Shown piece after piece: positions 12,755 through 23,214 of a stretch of DNA of 58,000 nt. The DNA comes from Diphasiastrum complanatum (Eukaryota; Streptophyta; Lycopodiopsida; Lycopodiales; Lycopodiaceae). The translations under genes were made by a program, and so were the position numbers. The DNA lies in contig CM055097.1 in NCBI GenBank assembly GCA_029204225.1, forward strand, positions 8,763,426 through 8,821,425. Reading direction: 5' to 3'. The notes beneath the pieces were generated by a model that saw only the letters and a list, made by a program, of their open reading frames with translations, was not told where the DNA came from and did no database searches. Positions within the stretch are counted from its first letter, which is position 1. The number at the start of each line of letters is the position of its first letter.

Positions 12755-13095
12755 TACAAGAGATAAATCCAAGTGTAACTAGAATGATCATCAATGAAAG
12801 TGACATATAAAGTTTGCACAACCAATGCACATCCAAATGAAAAACTTCCAAAAGGAATGAAATATCCAATCATAGACCTTTGAAGAGCAATCTTATAAGT
12901 CTTTGAGAGACTAAAAGCCTCATGCATCTTCCCACTCTTGGAAAGGAACCTTGGTAGGCCGAGTTCTACCTCTTTGTTGCACATGTTCTCTAGTTGTGTC
13001 AACTCCTCCTTTGGCAATCATCAAACCCACATGAGAAGCATTTGCATCAAGAGAACCACTTGCCATGCACTCATCATTCTTGAGGATTGAAGAGG
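12755..13095 (-). pseudogene. Copia fragment: pre-integrase and start of integrase, out of order
   Basis: Encodes SILKNDECMASGSL (protease end), LGLPRFLSKSGKM and SKTYKIALQ (pre-integrase HHCC zone, with the Cys pair mutated), and TFIDDHSSYTWIYLL (start of the integrase core after the first Asp). It then runs straight into the zinc knuckle of the neighbouring fragment, which should come earlier in a Copia polyprotein. The right edge is cut by the Gypsy LTR at 13096. Confidence 0.7.
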
Positions 13096-13319
13096 TGTAG
13101 GGACTTCGATCCGATGTTGTAATAGCCCTCCCGCCTGTCAACAAGGGTTAGTTCACTGGATAGGCACCTATTTATGTATAGATGCTACTTTTAGTTAGTT
13201 CTCTACTTTTTGTCTAACTCTACCTCCCCTAACACTACTCACACTAACTCTACTCCCCTAACAAACTTCATCATGATTGTTGGTGAAGAGAAAGGATAGA
13301 ATAGAAGAGGAAGAAGAAG

Positions 13320-13376
<57 letters not shown>

Positions 13377-13947
13377 TGAGATGGAGGTTAGCTCAAATGC
13401 TCAACTTTATTGCTTATGGAAAAACCTTAACTAGCATAAAACAAAAAGCATGGAAAATGGAAATAACAAGCAAACCACAACAATAGCATAAGCAAGAGTG
13501 ATTAGCAAATGAGGATGCTTGAGCTCTTAAAATGATAGAGTCTCCTCCTCTCTATTAAGCATGGAAATAGAGTACAAATGGTGTCTTTTTATAAAATGAG
13601 GAAGGCTCTTGCCCCAAAATCCTATTGGCTAATATTAACATTGATCCTTTCCATTCATCTTGGACCCAACTTGATCCAAGGGTCCACAAAAAGTACATTG
13701 AAATTCACAAGATTCATGTGAGTCCCAAATTGGACCCAACTTTATAAAAGTAATCTCTAAGTTTAAAATTGACTTTGGGCCTCAAGTTTTATTTTACTTA
13801 CAAAGGTCCCAAGCCTATTATTTTTATTGCAACTTAGCTTGCATGCTCATTGGGCCATGGGCTTATACGCACAGGATGCCATGCCCTCGCAACACATTTT
13901 ATTGGTCGATTTTATTTATTCACAATTTGTCGGGAATACCCCCAACA
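13096..13947 (-). mobile_element. 3' LTR of Gypsy element A (852 bp)
   Basis: On the plus strand it starts TGTAGGGACTTCG and ends GGGAATACCCCCAACA, i.e. TGTTGGGGGTATTCC...GTCCCTACA in element sense. Copies of its sequence occur at 19148-19307 (same orientation) and 46106-46761 (inverted). It contains a (GA)n tract. The flanks (AGAGG left, AGACC right) are not a clean duplication, as expected because the right side is element interior. Confidence 0.7.
13324..13374. repeat. (GA)n microsatellite inside the LTR
   Basis: About 25 uninterrupted GA units. The inverted LTR copy at 46106-46761 has a shorter CT tract at the equivalent place (about 46508-46530), so the array expanded in this copy. Confidence 0.95.
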
Positions 13948-13993
13948 AGACCCACGGCCTGAAATACTGCCGGTCCCTCGGCACTCTGCCGGT

Positions 13994-16900
13994 TCAGTAA
14001 AGCGTCTTCTTTGCCCGCCTTTGGTGGATCAGGTAGCCCGTGACATCTTCCATAAAATTGATGTGGTCTAGTTTCATCAAGTCCTTTGACGTGTGAAGGG
14101 ACTTGTGGACTCCTGTCAACCAGTCTTGGTCAACCCACGCTTGGAATCTGCTTGCCCAGGGATCGCCAAGGAAGGCAGCTCGGTAATACACACGAGCGAC
14201 TGGTAGCTAATCTTTGACTTTGTCGGAAGCTAGCACCTTATTAGGATCAAAGAATATGGGGGGGGGGGGGGGGGAATTGTCCCATTTAGTTTCAATCCCC
14301 ATTAAATGTTCTAAGTCCCAGGCATAAGTGGCTGCTACGCGGACTATTGGATTAGGGCAATTGAAATATTGATTGGCGAATATGGTGAGAGCCCTTCTGA
14401 CATCTACATCCGTATCCCAACTGTACTTTGATGGAATTTTTAACCAATTGAAATTTTGAACTGTGATCTTGTCCAGAGGGGTGCCGCATTCTGCCCATTT
14501 GAATCATCATGTGCATAGCAGGAAGTGCGCGTTCACCCGTAGTTGTTGCGGACTTGTCACGTAGGCCCTTCTGGCTATAGGGTCTCTTTCAAAAAGCTGC
14601 TGACGCCACTCTGGTTGTGGTTGGAGGGTGGGTAATGCTTGTAGCTCTTTGCCCTTTATTGTCTGAGCTGAAAAAGATATTTGTCAGCCGCCTCTTCGTT
14701 TATTTTTTCCTCCACGGACTTCGGTCTTCGGAAGGCCCGACTGACAGATATGGTGCACGAACCTCTGGATGATGTTGTCTGTCCTTCCTCTTGGCTTTGG
14801 CTGGGACCTGCACCGTGGCCTTGGTCTTGCATCTCAGCACCCGTATTTGTTGGTCCTTGGTCTTGGCCTTCGGACCCTTGATCTTGATTGAATCCCCTTG
14901 CTGCTTGCTAGCTTTGGTCCTGGCTGGTACTAGCCCATGCAGCGTCAAAAATGGGTGGCAGTGGAATCACCACGAGGGTGGGCTGGGCCTTCTTCTCCAT
15001 GTACTGTTGGCAAGCCTTGAGGGCTTATTTGGCCTGGGCGAACTCGTGAGTTGCGCTTGCCCTATATTTATCGAACTCTGTCTAGTAGTTGTTTAATGTT
15101 TGGTTATATTTCTACACCTGATGCCTAAAGAGATTCATCTTTGATTCAGATAGCGGCCTTGAGTCTGGTGCAGGTTGAGCTAGCCAGAAGAGCTTTTCAC
15201 TTTGTAGGGCTTTGACTTCCGCCCCCAGGCACGTATTCTCTGCTTCATAGATTTGTAGCACCTGGAGGGGAGCAAGTCGTTGGAACGCTTCGGATTAAAC
15301 TCTTGCACCTTTGTGGAGGCCTCTGTCAGCGCTTTGGAGAGGCTTTGGATGTATAGATTGAGGTCATCTTCCTTCTGCTGCAGCTTGGCAATTTTCCGGT
15401 GCCCTTCTTGTTCATGTTGTTGAGCTAGAATCAGCTCGTGTTGCAACTTTGTGAGTTTCGCTTGCAGCTGTGTATTGATTGTTGCCAAGTGGAGTACCCT
15501 ACTTTTCAAAATAACCTTGGCTGCTACCGCCTCCAGGATGTATTTGCCCAGAGTCTGGTATGTCGTCGTTAAGTCGCTTGGGGTAGTCGGTACGCTGGCA
15601 TTGATAGGAGCTTGTGTGGTAGTGGCCCCAACAACTTGTGGAGTTCCGTCGTCATTGTCTTCAATCAGGTTCTTTGGGGACTTGATGTCATCTGGGGCGA
15701 TGGAATCAGTCCGATCTGGCGATGGTATAAATATTGTCTGAACAAATGTGTCATCAGACAACGGTTGGTTGCCCTCGACAACCTTTGGTGGCAAAAGGGG
15801 TGGGGTGAGAGAAGCAGTAGTGGAAACAGGGGTGGGGACGGTTTGTCCAAATGAGAGGATGGGTGGAACAGAGGAGAACTGAAGTGGAGTGTGGTGCATA
15901 GAAGACGAGGATGGAGCAAAAATGGTCTAGTGTGGGGGTGAAAAGTTGATGACTTGCATCCATGCCAAAGTATCAAGAGACAACTGAGAATCAGAGGGAT
16001 TAAATTGGAGAGGAGCGATAGTGGTGGAAGGAGTGATGGAGGATGTGATGGTGATGGAAGGAGTAGTGGATAATGGAACGGAAATGGGAGTGGTATCAAC
16101 AGAGGAAATAGGGATGGGAACAAAAACAGTCGTGGATGGAACAGAAAGAGGGGTAGTGACTATAGAGACAGGAGTAGAGGGTTGCATGGAAGAAAAAGTG
16201 TGGTTAGTGCGATGGTGGTGGTGCGTCTTCGGGTAGTAGGTGGAGATGAGGATGAAGAGGTAGTGCCACGCATTCGTTTGCTGGCTGTTGTGTCAGTAAC
16301 TACAGGTTGGGAGGAGGTGGATGCTACATATGGCAGATAGAGGTTAGTGTACGGCACGATGGAAGAAAAAAAGGTTGAGCGGTGGAAACCGTGCACTGTC
16401 GACTCAAGAAGTGCGCAGACAAAATTACACAACAGGAGGCCTGTTGGGATATGCTCACGGTTGTCGGGTTTGATACATATGATTAGTTCGCAAATAAGAA
16501 AGCTATGTCAGTTGTATGGCAGGGGCCAGGGAATGTCAGAAAGGATTCCACTATCACTCAACAGCTTGGACTGGAACAACCAGAAAGTTGTTCAATAGAT
16601 GCGCAACCATCTGAATGACGGGTTCCGTGATAGCATCTATCAGGTAACCATTGTTAGTCTGGATTGAAAATTCTGGTGCAGTTTGGGTGACGAAAGGTTT
16701 GATCAAAATTTTTGTATGACAATAGGAGATGGGCTGATGGTCACCAGACATAATGCCAATGTGACCATCGAGTTTGCGTTAATCCTGACCTTGTACGTGA
16801 TACCTCGGTACAGGAAGTGGAAGCGTATCTTCGACGCGTCCCAGGTGACGTAAGTGTGAAGGGCGAGGCCCATGTTAATCTCAGAATGGAAAAGTGCTAG

Positions 16901-17053
16901 GAAAAAACCCATTGTCTCAAGAAGTGGGCCGGCTGTCTGAAGTCATGGTTGAATCAGAGCGTTAGAGGGTAAGGGCCAAATCTGTGTGGCTAAGGGGATT
17001 TCACGCTAGATCACTTGCTTGGTGTCAGAGTCTTCAAAAGGTGAAGAGGCCAT
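13994..17053 (-). pseudogene. Additional ORF of Gypsy element A (post-integrase, function unknown)
   Basis: Starts at the ATG at 17053 (MASSPFEDSDTK...) and ends with RRAKKTLY and a stop at 13994, 46 bp before the 3' LTR, about 1000 codons. Order of segments: a globular N-terminal part with MGFFLALFHSEINMGLALH, YVTWDASKIRFHFLYRGITY and APEFSIQTNNGYLIDAI; a Ser/Thr/Pro-rich stretch (16432-15500); a coiled-coil-like stretch rich in Leu/Gln/Glu (LQAKLTKLQHELILAQQHEQ, about 15480-15300); a basic/Gln-rich stretch; and a C-terminal globular part (WRQQLFERDPIARRAYVTSP, KIPSKYSWDTDVDVRRALTI, VRVAATYAWDLEHLMGIETK, FLGDPWASRFQAWVDQDWL). Several stops and frameshifts interrupt it (for example a TAG at about 15928, paired TGA TGA near 14503). 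Position and composition resemble the extra ORF of Athila/Tat elements; I recognise no enzyme domain. Confidence 0.65.
14258..14274. repeat. G17 homopolymer
   Basis: Seventeen consecutive G (C on the coding strand of the additional ORF), just where the reading frame shifts. Either a replication-slippage frameshift or an assembly or base-calling artefact. Confidence 0.9.
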
Positions 17054-18120
17054 GTGTGATAGTTAAAGGGCAAAAAAATAGGAATAGATAAAAAGGTGTG
17101 GAAACATCAAAAAACTGTGATAGCTTGTAGAAAGTTTGGTCGCAAACAGAGAACTTGGAAATTTTAGTGAAAATTTGAGCAGAGCATCTCCAGCAAAGGT
17201 GACAAATGACTCAAAATCAGCCCTTATATAGAGGAATTTAGAGTGCGTATTAGGTGAAATCCACTTTTCCTTGTTCAGTTCCACCCAAATTTTGGCAGGG
17301 ACCTTCTTCACAAAATTCTAAGACCTCAGGGAAGTCTACGAGAGTTCAGAAGGTGATTTGACTGCCTTGCGAAGGTTCTGCGAGGGTTCATACTGTCTAC
17401 GAGGGTTCAACTCTCCCAAGAAGTCATCTCTCACACAACATGTTCCTGTGAATGGATTTTCAAGATCAGACCATGTAGGCAGGCTAATTTCACTACTCTG
17501 ATTCCATTTAGGCACCTTGTGAGGGTTGGTAGGATGATCTTGATGCTCTGCGGAACCCTCGCACACACTAAAAAATGATGATTCCTCCATCAAGAACTCT
17601 TGTAGATATTTTTATGGATGCATCTGGGTCATATCTAGTAACTGTCCAAGTTTCAAGAGCTATCTCCCAAGGGATCTCCAAAAATCATGAAAAATATACT
17701 CTTTTAGAGTGTTTTTTTATGAGATCTTGAGATTCTCTAATTTTTAACTTTTGCAGATTGGTAATCAGCTTCATCCATGTTCGATCTGACTGTTGGTAGT
17801 TCTCTGAAAGTTTTGATGGACATCAGGTATAGATCCATCAGTTTTGGGTGAATTTTGTCCTTAATTTGCCATAGTTACTGAGATCGAGGTCTCTAATCTG
17901 CAAATTTAGGGGACTTATTGGCATAATCTGATAATCAACTTCCTTCTTGATCCCATCTGGATCTAAATCCCTTTTGGATTCTGATGGATTTTTCCGATCT
18001 TGCCATATCTGGCCGAATCTTGATGGATCTAGCTTGATTTGGCTTGATCTTCCTAGATCTATTGGTGATGGCCTAGCAGAATAACTTTTTGTAACGTTCC
18101 ACCACCAATCTGGATCTATC
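17054..18120 (-). other. Spacer between integrase end and additional ORF
   Basis: No protein recognised. 17330-17560 has repeated CGAGGGTTC-like words; 17940-18120 is rich in GATCT/GGATCT words. In Athila/Tat elements a spacer separates pol from the extra ORF, which fits. Confidence 0.45.
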
Positions 18121-18306
18121 TCACTGCGGTGGCCAGTACTTGTGCAACCGGCTACCGTTGATGGGTGTATCAAACGGTGTCCCATCTAGCTTCTCTAAAC
18201 TCATGGCTCCATGATTAAGAATTTCCTTGATCCGATAAGGACCTTCGCCTGTGAATTTTAATTTCTCCTTGATCACCTCTGAATACAAATCTCTTACAAC
18301 CACAAC
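18121..18306 (-). pseudogene. Gypsy integrase C-terminal fragment
   Basis: Encodes KLKFTGEGPYRIKEILNHGA, MSLEKLDG and INGSRLHKYW, matching the Gypsy integrase tail pattern W.GPY.I..VL..GAY.LE.LDG....NG..LK.Y. The conserved W before GPY is absent (E-G-P-Y). Upstream it is cut off by the Copia sequence starting near 18310. Confidence 0.8.
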
Positions 18307-18309
18307 AAA

Positions 18310-18576
18310 GGAGATTTTATGGATCAAAAGGCTACTTTTGGGATTTCTGCTCAAGCTCTTGCAAATAATCCAGTGTTTCATGCAAGGAGCAAACATATCG
18401 ACGTGGCTCATCATTTTGTAAGAGAAAAAGTCATTGGGAAAGAGATCTCATTGGAACATGTTGCATCTTCAGATTGTGTTGCAGATCTTCTCACCAAGCC
18501 TCTACTCAAGAATGTATATATGAAGATGAGGTATATCCTTGGCCTAATTTCAAAGTCTATGTTGATAGGAATATAA
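18310..18576 (+). pseudogene. Copia RNase H C-terminal fragment
   Basis: Encodes ISAQALANNPVFHARSKHID, HHFVREKVIGKEISLEHVAS and CVADLLTKPL, the last third of the Copia RNase H domain including the final conserved HARSKHI.....FVRE...G.I....V.S..Q.AD..TK pattern. It is 5'-truncated at the junction with the Gypsy integrase fragment, then runs open to its stop and continues into a polypurine tract. Confidence 0.85.
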
Positions 18577-18580
18577 ATTT

Positions 18581-19100
18581 TAAGGAGGAGTGTGAAGATT
18601 ATTAAAATATTATCTTCCTATCTCGAGTTTGGGGCCATGTCCATGGTGATTTCCACTAAATTTCATGTTGTACATAAAAGGTATGTGAATTGAGCACATA
18701 TCCTTCTAGTTTAGCTCGGATTTGAGTTAGATAGGTTCAATTTTGATGACATGCAGATGTTTAGATAGCATGCAATGTCATACTGTATGCATGCAAGCCA
18801 CATGCAATCAGTGCATGCAACATGCAAAGTGGTTTTTGTGATCTACACATGTCTAGGCAGATTTATAAGTTGACATATAGTACATGCAACATCCATGCAT
18901 GCAGTTACATATGTGGATCTCTGGTAGGTGAATTAGTTCAGTTAAGTGGACATTCCATGCAACTCCACTGTAGGAATTCGAGTCTCTCTCATGTAGGAAA
19001 AGCTTGGCATGTTTTGCCATATTGTGAATATTGAGATTTTCATGTTTTGGACTCATTCTCTCTCTACAAAACTACTCTAAAAAGCAAGAAATAGCTAAAA
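18581..19100 (+). mobile_element. Polypurine tract and 3' LTR of the inserted Copia fragment
   Basis: TTAAGGAGGAG directly precedes TGTGAAGATTATTAAAAT at 18591, the usual polypurine/LTR junction. The LTR end is not defined; sequence up to about 19100 looks like LTR (CTCTCTCTACAAAACTACTC near 19050). Rich in repeated ATGCA words between 18750 and 18960. Confidence 0.5.
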
Positions 19101-19129
19101 TGCAGCTACACTAGTTAGTGGAAACCTAT

Positions 19130-19146
19130 CCCTGGCAACGGCGCCA
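19130..19146 (-). promoter_or_regulatory. Gypsy primer-binding site
   Basis: On the minus strand TGGCGCCGTTGCCAGGG, the plant Gypsy primer site class (tRNA-Asp/Arg type), one base from the LTR that begins at 19148. Confidence 0.8.
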
Positions 19147-19147
19147 C

Positions 19148-19307
19148 TGTAGGGACTTCGCTCCAACATTGTAATAGCCCTCCCGCCTGTCAACAAGGGT
19201 TAGTTCACTGGATAGGCACCTAACTATGCATAGATGCTACTTTTAGTTAGTTCTCTACTTTTTGTCTAACTCTACCTCCCCTAACACTACTCACACTAAA
19301 TCTACCC
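19148..19307 (-). mobile_element. Truncated 5' LTR of Gypsy element A
   Basis: Nearly identical to 13096-13255 (TGTAGGGACTTCG ... CACTACTCACACTAA). The match stops at about 19307, where Copia protease-like sequence begins, so the distal about 690 bp of this LTR were lost. Confidence 0.8.
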
Positions 19308-19309
19308 AC

Positions 19310-20035
19310 ATGACATTCCAAGAGGAATATTTCTCAAATATACTCTCTTATAATGGTGATAAAAAGAGGAGATCTATCAAGAAGTTAAAAGGTAGGAAAG
19401 ATGCAGAAGGACAAATCTGAGATTTAGCTTCCTTGAAGATTCTAGATGCAAAGAAATGGCACAAACACCTTCAATATTACATTATTCATCACTTTTTGGT
19501 AAAAATATACTTTTTATCACCTTTATAAGAGAGTAATTTCCATTTCTTTTTTTCTTCTTGGAGAAATCGGCCTCCTTATCACCGATGTGCAATGATAGAA
19601 AACCCATCATATTCTGACATGTTGCACTCTACACTCCTCGACCACAAGGACACTATGGAGTTTGTCAATGGAAGGAAGTGTATTTTGGATGGCAAAACTT
19701 TGGACTTAGTTGGAAAACTCATCTCCTAGTTCATTAAGAATGACTTGGACAAGTTCTCTATCTTCTTATCACCTACTATTGAAGCAAGCTCTTTCTTAAG
19801 TGATTTGAGCCTTAGCACGTGTTCTTGTGCACTCTCATCTCCTCTTCTCATGCTTTGAAGAACTTGATTTATTAGCATAAGAACCCTTGAGGGTGTTATC
19901 GGGCATATGTATAGCTTTTAAAGAGTCCCAAGCTTCTTTGGCCAAGGTGCAAGTTGCAACCTCCTAAAGAAGATCATTACTTACATTCATTTTTATGCAA
20001 TGTAATGCAAGTCTGCTCTCTTCTTAAATTTTGTC
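19310..20035 (-). pseudogene. Copia Gag-protease fragment
   Basis: Minus-strand blocks: 20010-19900 reads KMNVSNDLL and VATCTLAKEAWDSLK, the UBN2-type Gag core also present in the Copia copies at 22486 and 37153; 19780-19640 reads ELVQVILNELGDEF and VQSFAIQNTLPS; 19500-19370 corresponds to the protease region around 12410-12500. It contains many stops and lacks the zinc knuckle. Confidence 0.7.
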
Positions 20036-20993
20036 TACCCTTGTCCATCTTGAAGTCCCTCCTCTTCACCAAGGACAAGGTCAAAAAGGGCCTTGGCATT
20101 CTGCGAGTAAATGTTTTGCGAGTTTCTTTTTTGCCATGATTCAACAAAAAGATAGCACATATTTTTTTCTCATCTCATATAGCACGCAAACATGCTATCT
20201 TTTAAAGTTGCAAATTTTTTTTTTAAGTTGTTTAACTTAGCAGGTCGACTTACTATGTTTGGAGGTTGAAAACATATTTTGAAATAATATTTCTACTCAA
20301 AATTTCATTCTCAAATGTGTCAAAATAACTTTTCTATTTTATAATTTACTCGGCTTAGCACACCGGCATGCTAGTCAAATCAGCTCCAAAAAAAAAAATT
20401 ATTTTTTCAAAAAAATTTCATTTTTTTGATAAAAAAATTTGCAAGCTAGCACGCCGGCGTGCTAGCTTTTACAACTTCAATAACATTTTTTTTTATAAAA
20501 GTAAACCTATATTTATAGAGTAACAAAGTCTTTTGTGATAGACCTATTTAAAAATTTGATGGATAGTCAAAGTTTTAAGTATGCATCATACCACAATTCT
20601 TATTCTTCAAAAATCATGTAGTGGCATAATAAGAGTAGCACACCATGTGCTACCATTTTGTGGGATCATGGATAGAAGAAACTCACAAAACTCGTAAAAA
20701 ATATACTCGCAGAATGTCAAGACTCGGTCAAAAAGATCTTGAAGTACCAATAATGACTCCATTATCACCTTCCATATTGAGTAGAGTTAAGCCTCTCACT
20801 AGACTCCAAGAGGAATGCTCCAATTGATCCCATATTGATTCTATGATTTGTATTTGAAAGTGATTATCAGCCCTCAAGCTTAGTATTTCTTAGAACTTGC
20901 AATCTTTTGAAACTTAATTGTCTCACTTTGACACAGATAGAAAGATCAATGTGATCTTTATTGAAAAGAACAAGCTTTTAGTATTCTACAAAT
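20036..20993. other. No gene; A/T-tract-rich stretch with palindromes
   Basis: Alternating poly-A and poly-T runs (20380-20430) surround two GC-rich palindromic words (about 20354-20374 and 20443-20468). Plus-strand frames here have no recognisable homology. Ends at the Copia 5' LTR at 20994. Confidence 0.5.
20443..20468. repeat. Perfect 26-bp palindrome
   Basis: Every base from 20443 to 20468 pairs around a centre between 20455 and 20456, with core GCACGCCGGCGTGC. An imperfect sister (AGCACACCGGCATGCTAG) lies at about 20354. It is GC-rich within an A/T-tract environment. Confidence 0.9.
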
Positions 20994-21730
20994 TGTGAAC
21001 AATTGAAAAAGATTATCTATGTTAGATATGAGGGTCTTATTTTTTTTACATCAAGCATCTAGGTGTAGGATGTTGATAGGAATAAATTTGGCATAGATGG
21101 CAAATCATGCATTTCCACTTGTAATGCCACTATTGAGCCAAAATAGAGCAAGAGGCTAAAACTTGTGCCAATCAGAGTGTAGACAAGTGTAATATTTTTG
21201 TTTGATGAATTCTAAGAGGTCCAATAGGATTTAGAGGTGGAACCATGTGAGGTCCAATGGGAATTTGAGGTGTGCTTGAATATAGTCTAGTAGAATTAAG
21301 AGGTGCATGGATCAATGGTCCAATAAGATTAAGAGGTGACAAAGTGTGGTCCAATCATAGTTAAGCATAGTGGTAGCTTGTGGATCTACTAGTACCATTG
21401 TACTCCTCATTTTGGATCTAATTGATTTGGTGATTGTGTGGATTTTGAGTGTCATTGAATTTCTAGCTTTCTCTCTCTACCCAAGAGCTCATGATGTTTT
21501 TTCTCTCTCTACTCAAGGAGAGCAGCTTGTTTTTACTTAGAATAATTTTTTAATACTTCCCACACGTGTGAGTGAGAGTTGGAAGTGATTGAATGCATGT
21601 AGTAGTGTGTTTTTGCCATAGGATCAAAGATAGATCTTGAATCTCAATCTAGTCTTGATCTTGGTGCATCTACACACCTTAGGAGATCACAAGTACATGT
21701 TGTGGACAATACACACGTGAAAAATCAACA
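20994..21730 (+). mobile_element. 5' LTR of Copia B (737 bp)
   Basis: Starts TGTGAACAATTGAAAAAG, ends GTGAAAAATCAACA directly before the primer site. Contains CTCTCTCTAC runs around 21475 and 21508 and CACGTG cores at about 21562 and 21711, the type of G-box seen in the other Copia LTRs here. Confidence 0.85.
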
Positions 21731-21743
21731 TGGTATCAGAGCC
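21731..21743 (+). promoter_or_regulatory. Copia B primer-binding site
   Basis: TGGTATCAGAGCC, the canonical plant initiator-tRNA-Met complementary site, abutting the LTR. Confidence 0.9.
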
Positions 21744-22485
21744 TACCTAAGGTTACCATGCATTTTGATCCATTTAAGTGAAAACTATTCATCAATCTTG
21801 AGCTAGATATTGTCAAGGTCCATTTTCCTAGCTATCTTGCTCAATTTTGGATCAAAAGAGATCAAAAGGACATTGATTGGGTCTTACCTGGTACTGTACA
21901 AAATCAGGTGCTCAGACACGTGTGAGAAACATCCAATTTCAGTTTGGAAGTTCTCTCTCATGCTTGACTTATTTATCTTGCTTGATAGCTTGTTTGGACG
22001 CTATTTTTGTCTAGTTTCTGATGCAATCATTTCATTCCATTTGGTTGAGCCAATCAGAAGTTATAAGCTTTTGAAGAGGGTTAGGTAGGGCACCTAGACC
22101 TGGGTGGACACATTTGGTTTGGTCAAGAGATTTCTTGGTTGATCCAAAATCATAGTTGTATGCTTACCAATCTCATCTATATGTGATCTAGGCACTGTTT
22201 TGAGATCTTAGCCATTTTGTTTTATGCCATATCATTGTATTTGAGTAAAATTTGGTTTCTTAGTGTATTTCACACGTGCTAAGAGTGTTTGATCCTAACT
22301 TTGCCCGTACTCCATCATTTGATGTGAAATAGATCTTGTTTTAGAGAGATTTGTGTAGCTAGTGAGAATGAATTCACAAATAGTTGCAAGATCTTTCATA
22401 GGAGGAGATAGTACTCTATTATTGGATCCTATTGAGAGAGTGTAGCAACATTTATTGTTCATCATTTGAGTTTTCTTCACTTCAA

Positions 22486-23190
22486 ATGTCTTCAATGGGT
22501 TCATCCTTGTTGGAACCAAGTGAAAGATTGTCCACTTCAAACTATTCAATTTGGAAAATGAGGATGGAGTCCATCTTGATCCTTCAAGACGTGATGGACA
22601 TAGTTCTTGGCCTTGAAGAAGAACCACAAGCTCTTCAAGAGGTTCAAAAATAACAAAAAAAGAGCTAGGATGGCTCTCCACTACATTAAGATGAATGTCT
22701 CTAATGAGATATTGAGGGAGATAGGCACTTGTACAATAGCCAAAGAAGCTTGGGATTGTCTCAAGACTATCTATGAGGCAAAGAATACCTCTAGGCTTAT
22801 CACTCTAAGGAATCAAATCTTTCAAAGTAGCCAAAAGAGTGATGAGAGTGCATCTAGTTATGTTTTGAGAGTAAAAGATATTCATAGAGAACTTGCTTGT
22901 ATTGGTGATTCCATCAATCAAAATGAGCTAGTTCAAGTCATTCTCAATGGCTTGAGAAGTGAATCAGAAGATTCAAGACAAGAGTACAAGCTCTTGAGGA
23001 TGGACAAGCTCTCTCTCACTCATAATGATGGCAAAGCTCTCTTTGCCAAGGATAAGCACAAAGGGAGGAGCAAGAACCAAAAACAATCCTCAAGCGAGGA
23101 CAAAGTCAAATCCAAAGACAAAGATGAGGAGGAAGATGATTCCTCTAATGCTTCATCATCCAAGCTCAAGAAGAAGAAGATATGTTGCTC
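22486..23190 (+). pseudogene. Copia B Gag (frameshifted, zinc knuckle deleted)
   Basis: The start at ATG 22486 is chosen because homology to the intact Gag at 40245 begins here (SSLLEPSERLSTSNYSIWKM). A frameshift in the A-rich run at about 22650 separates the first 55 codons from the rest (MALHYIKMNVSNEILREIGT, IAKEAWDCLKTIYEAKNTSR, SASSYVLRVKDIHRELACI, VQVILNGL). A segment between NGLRSES and SRQEYKLLRM is deleted relative to the sister copy near 26220. It ends in a Lys/Ser/Asp-rich stretch and passes into Pol sequence without a zinc knuckle. Confidence 0.85.
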
Positions 23191-23214
23191 TTGTGAACAA
23201 GCTCTCTATGGAGG

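Larger units (their letters stand above)
13096..19307 (-). mobile_element. Gypsy LTR retrotransposon A, deleted, with long additional ORF
   Basis: Read on the minus strand: partial 5' LTR (19307-19148), primer-binding site (19146-19130), an interruption by a plus-strand Copia 3' end (about 18310-19100), integrase C-terminus (18306-18121), about 1 kb of spacer, a roughly 3-kb additional reading frame (17053-13994), and the 3' LTR (13947-13096). Gag, protease, RT, RNase H and most of integrase are missing. A primer site of the TGGCGCCGTTGCC type and an extra ORF downstream of integrase are features known from the Athila/Tat branch of plant Ty3/Gypsy. Assignment to that branch is inference. Confidence 0.65.

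Noticed and set aside
14681-15096. Plus-strand Trp/Leu-rich frames (14681-14881, 14791-15096)
   Set aside because: They lie opposite the additional ORF of Gypsy A, whose minus-strand reading is contiguous across the region.
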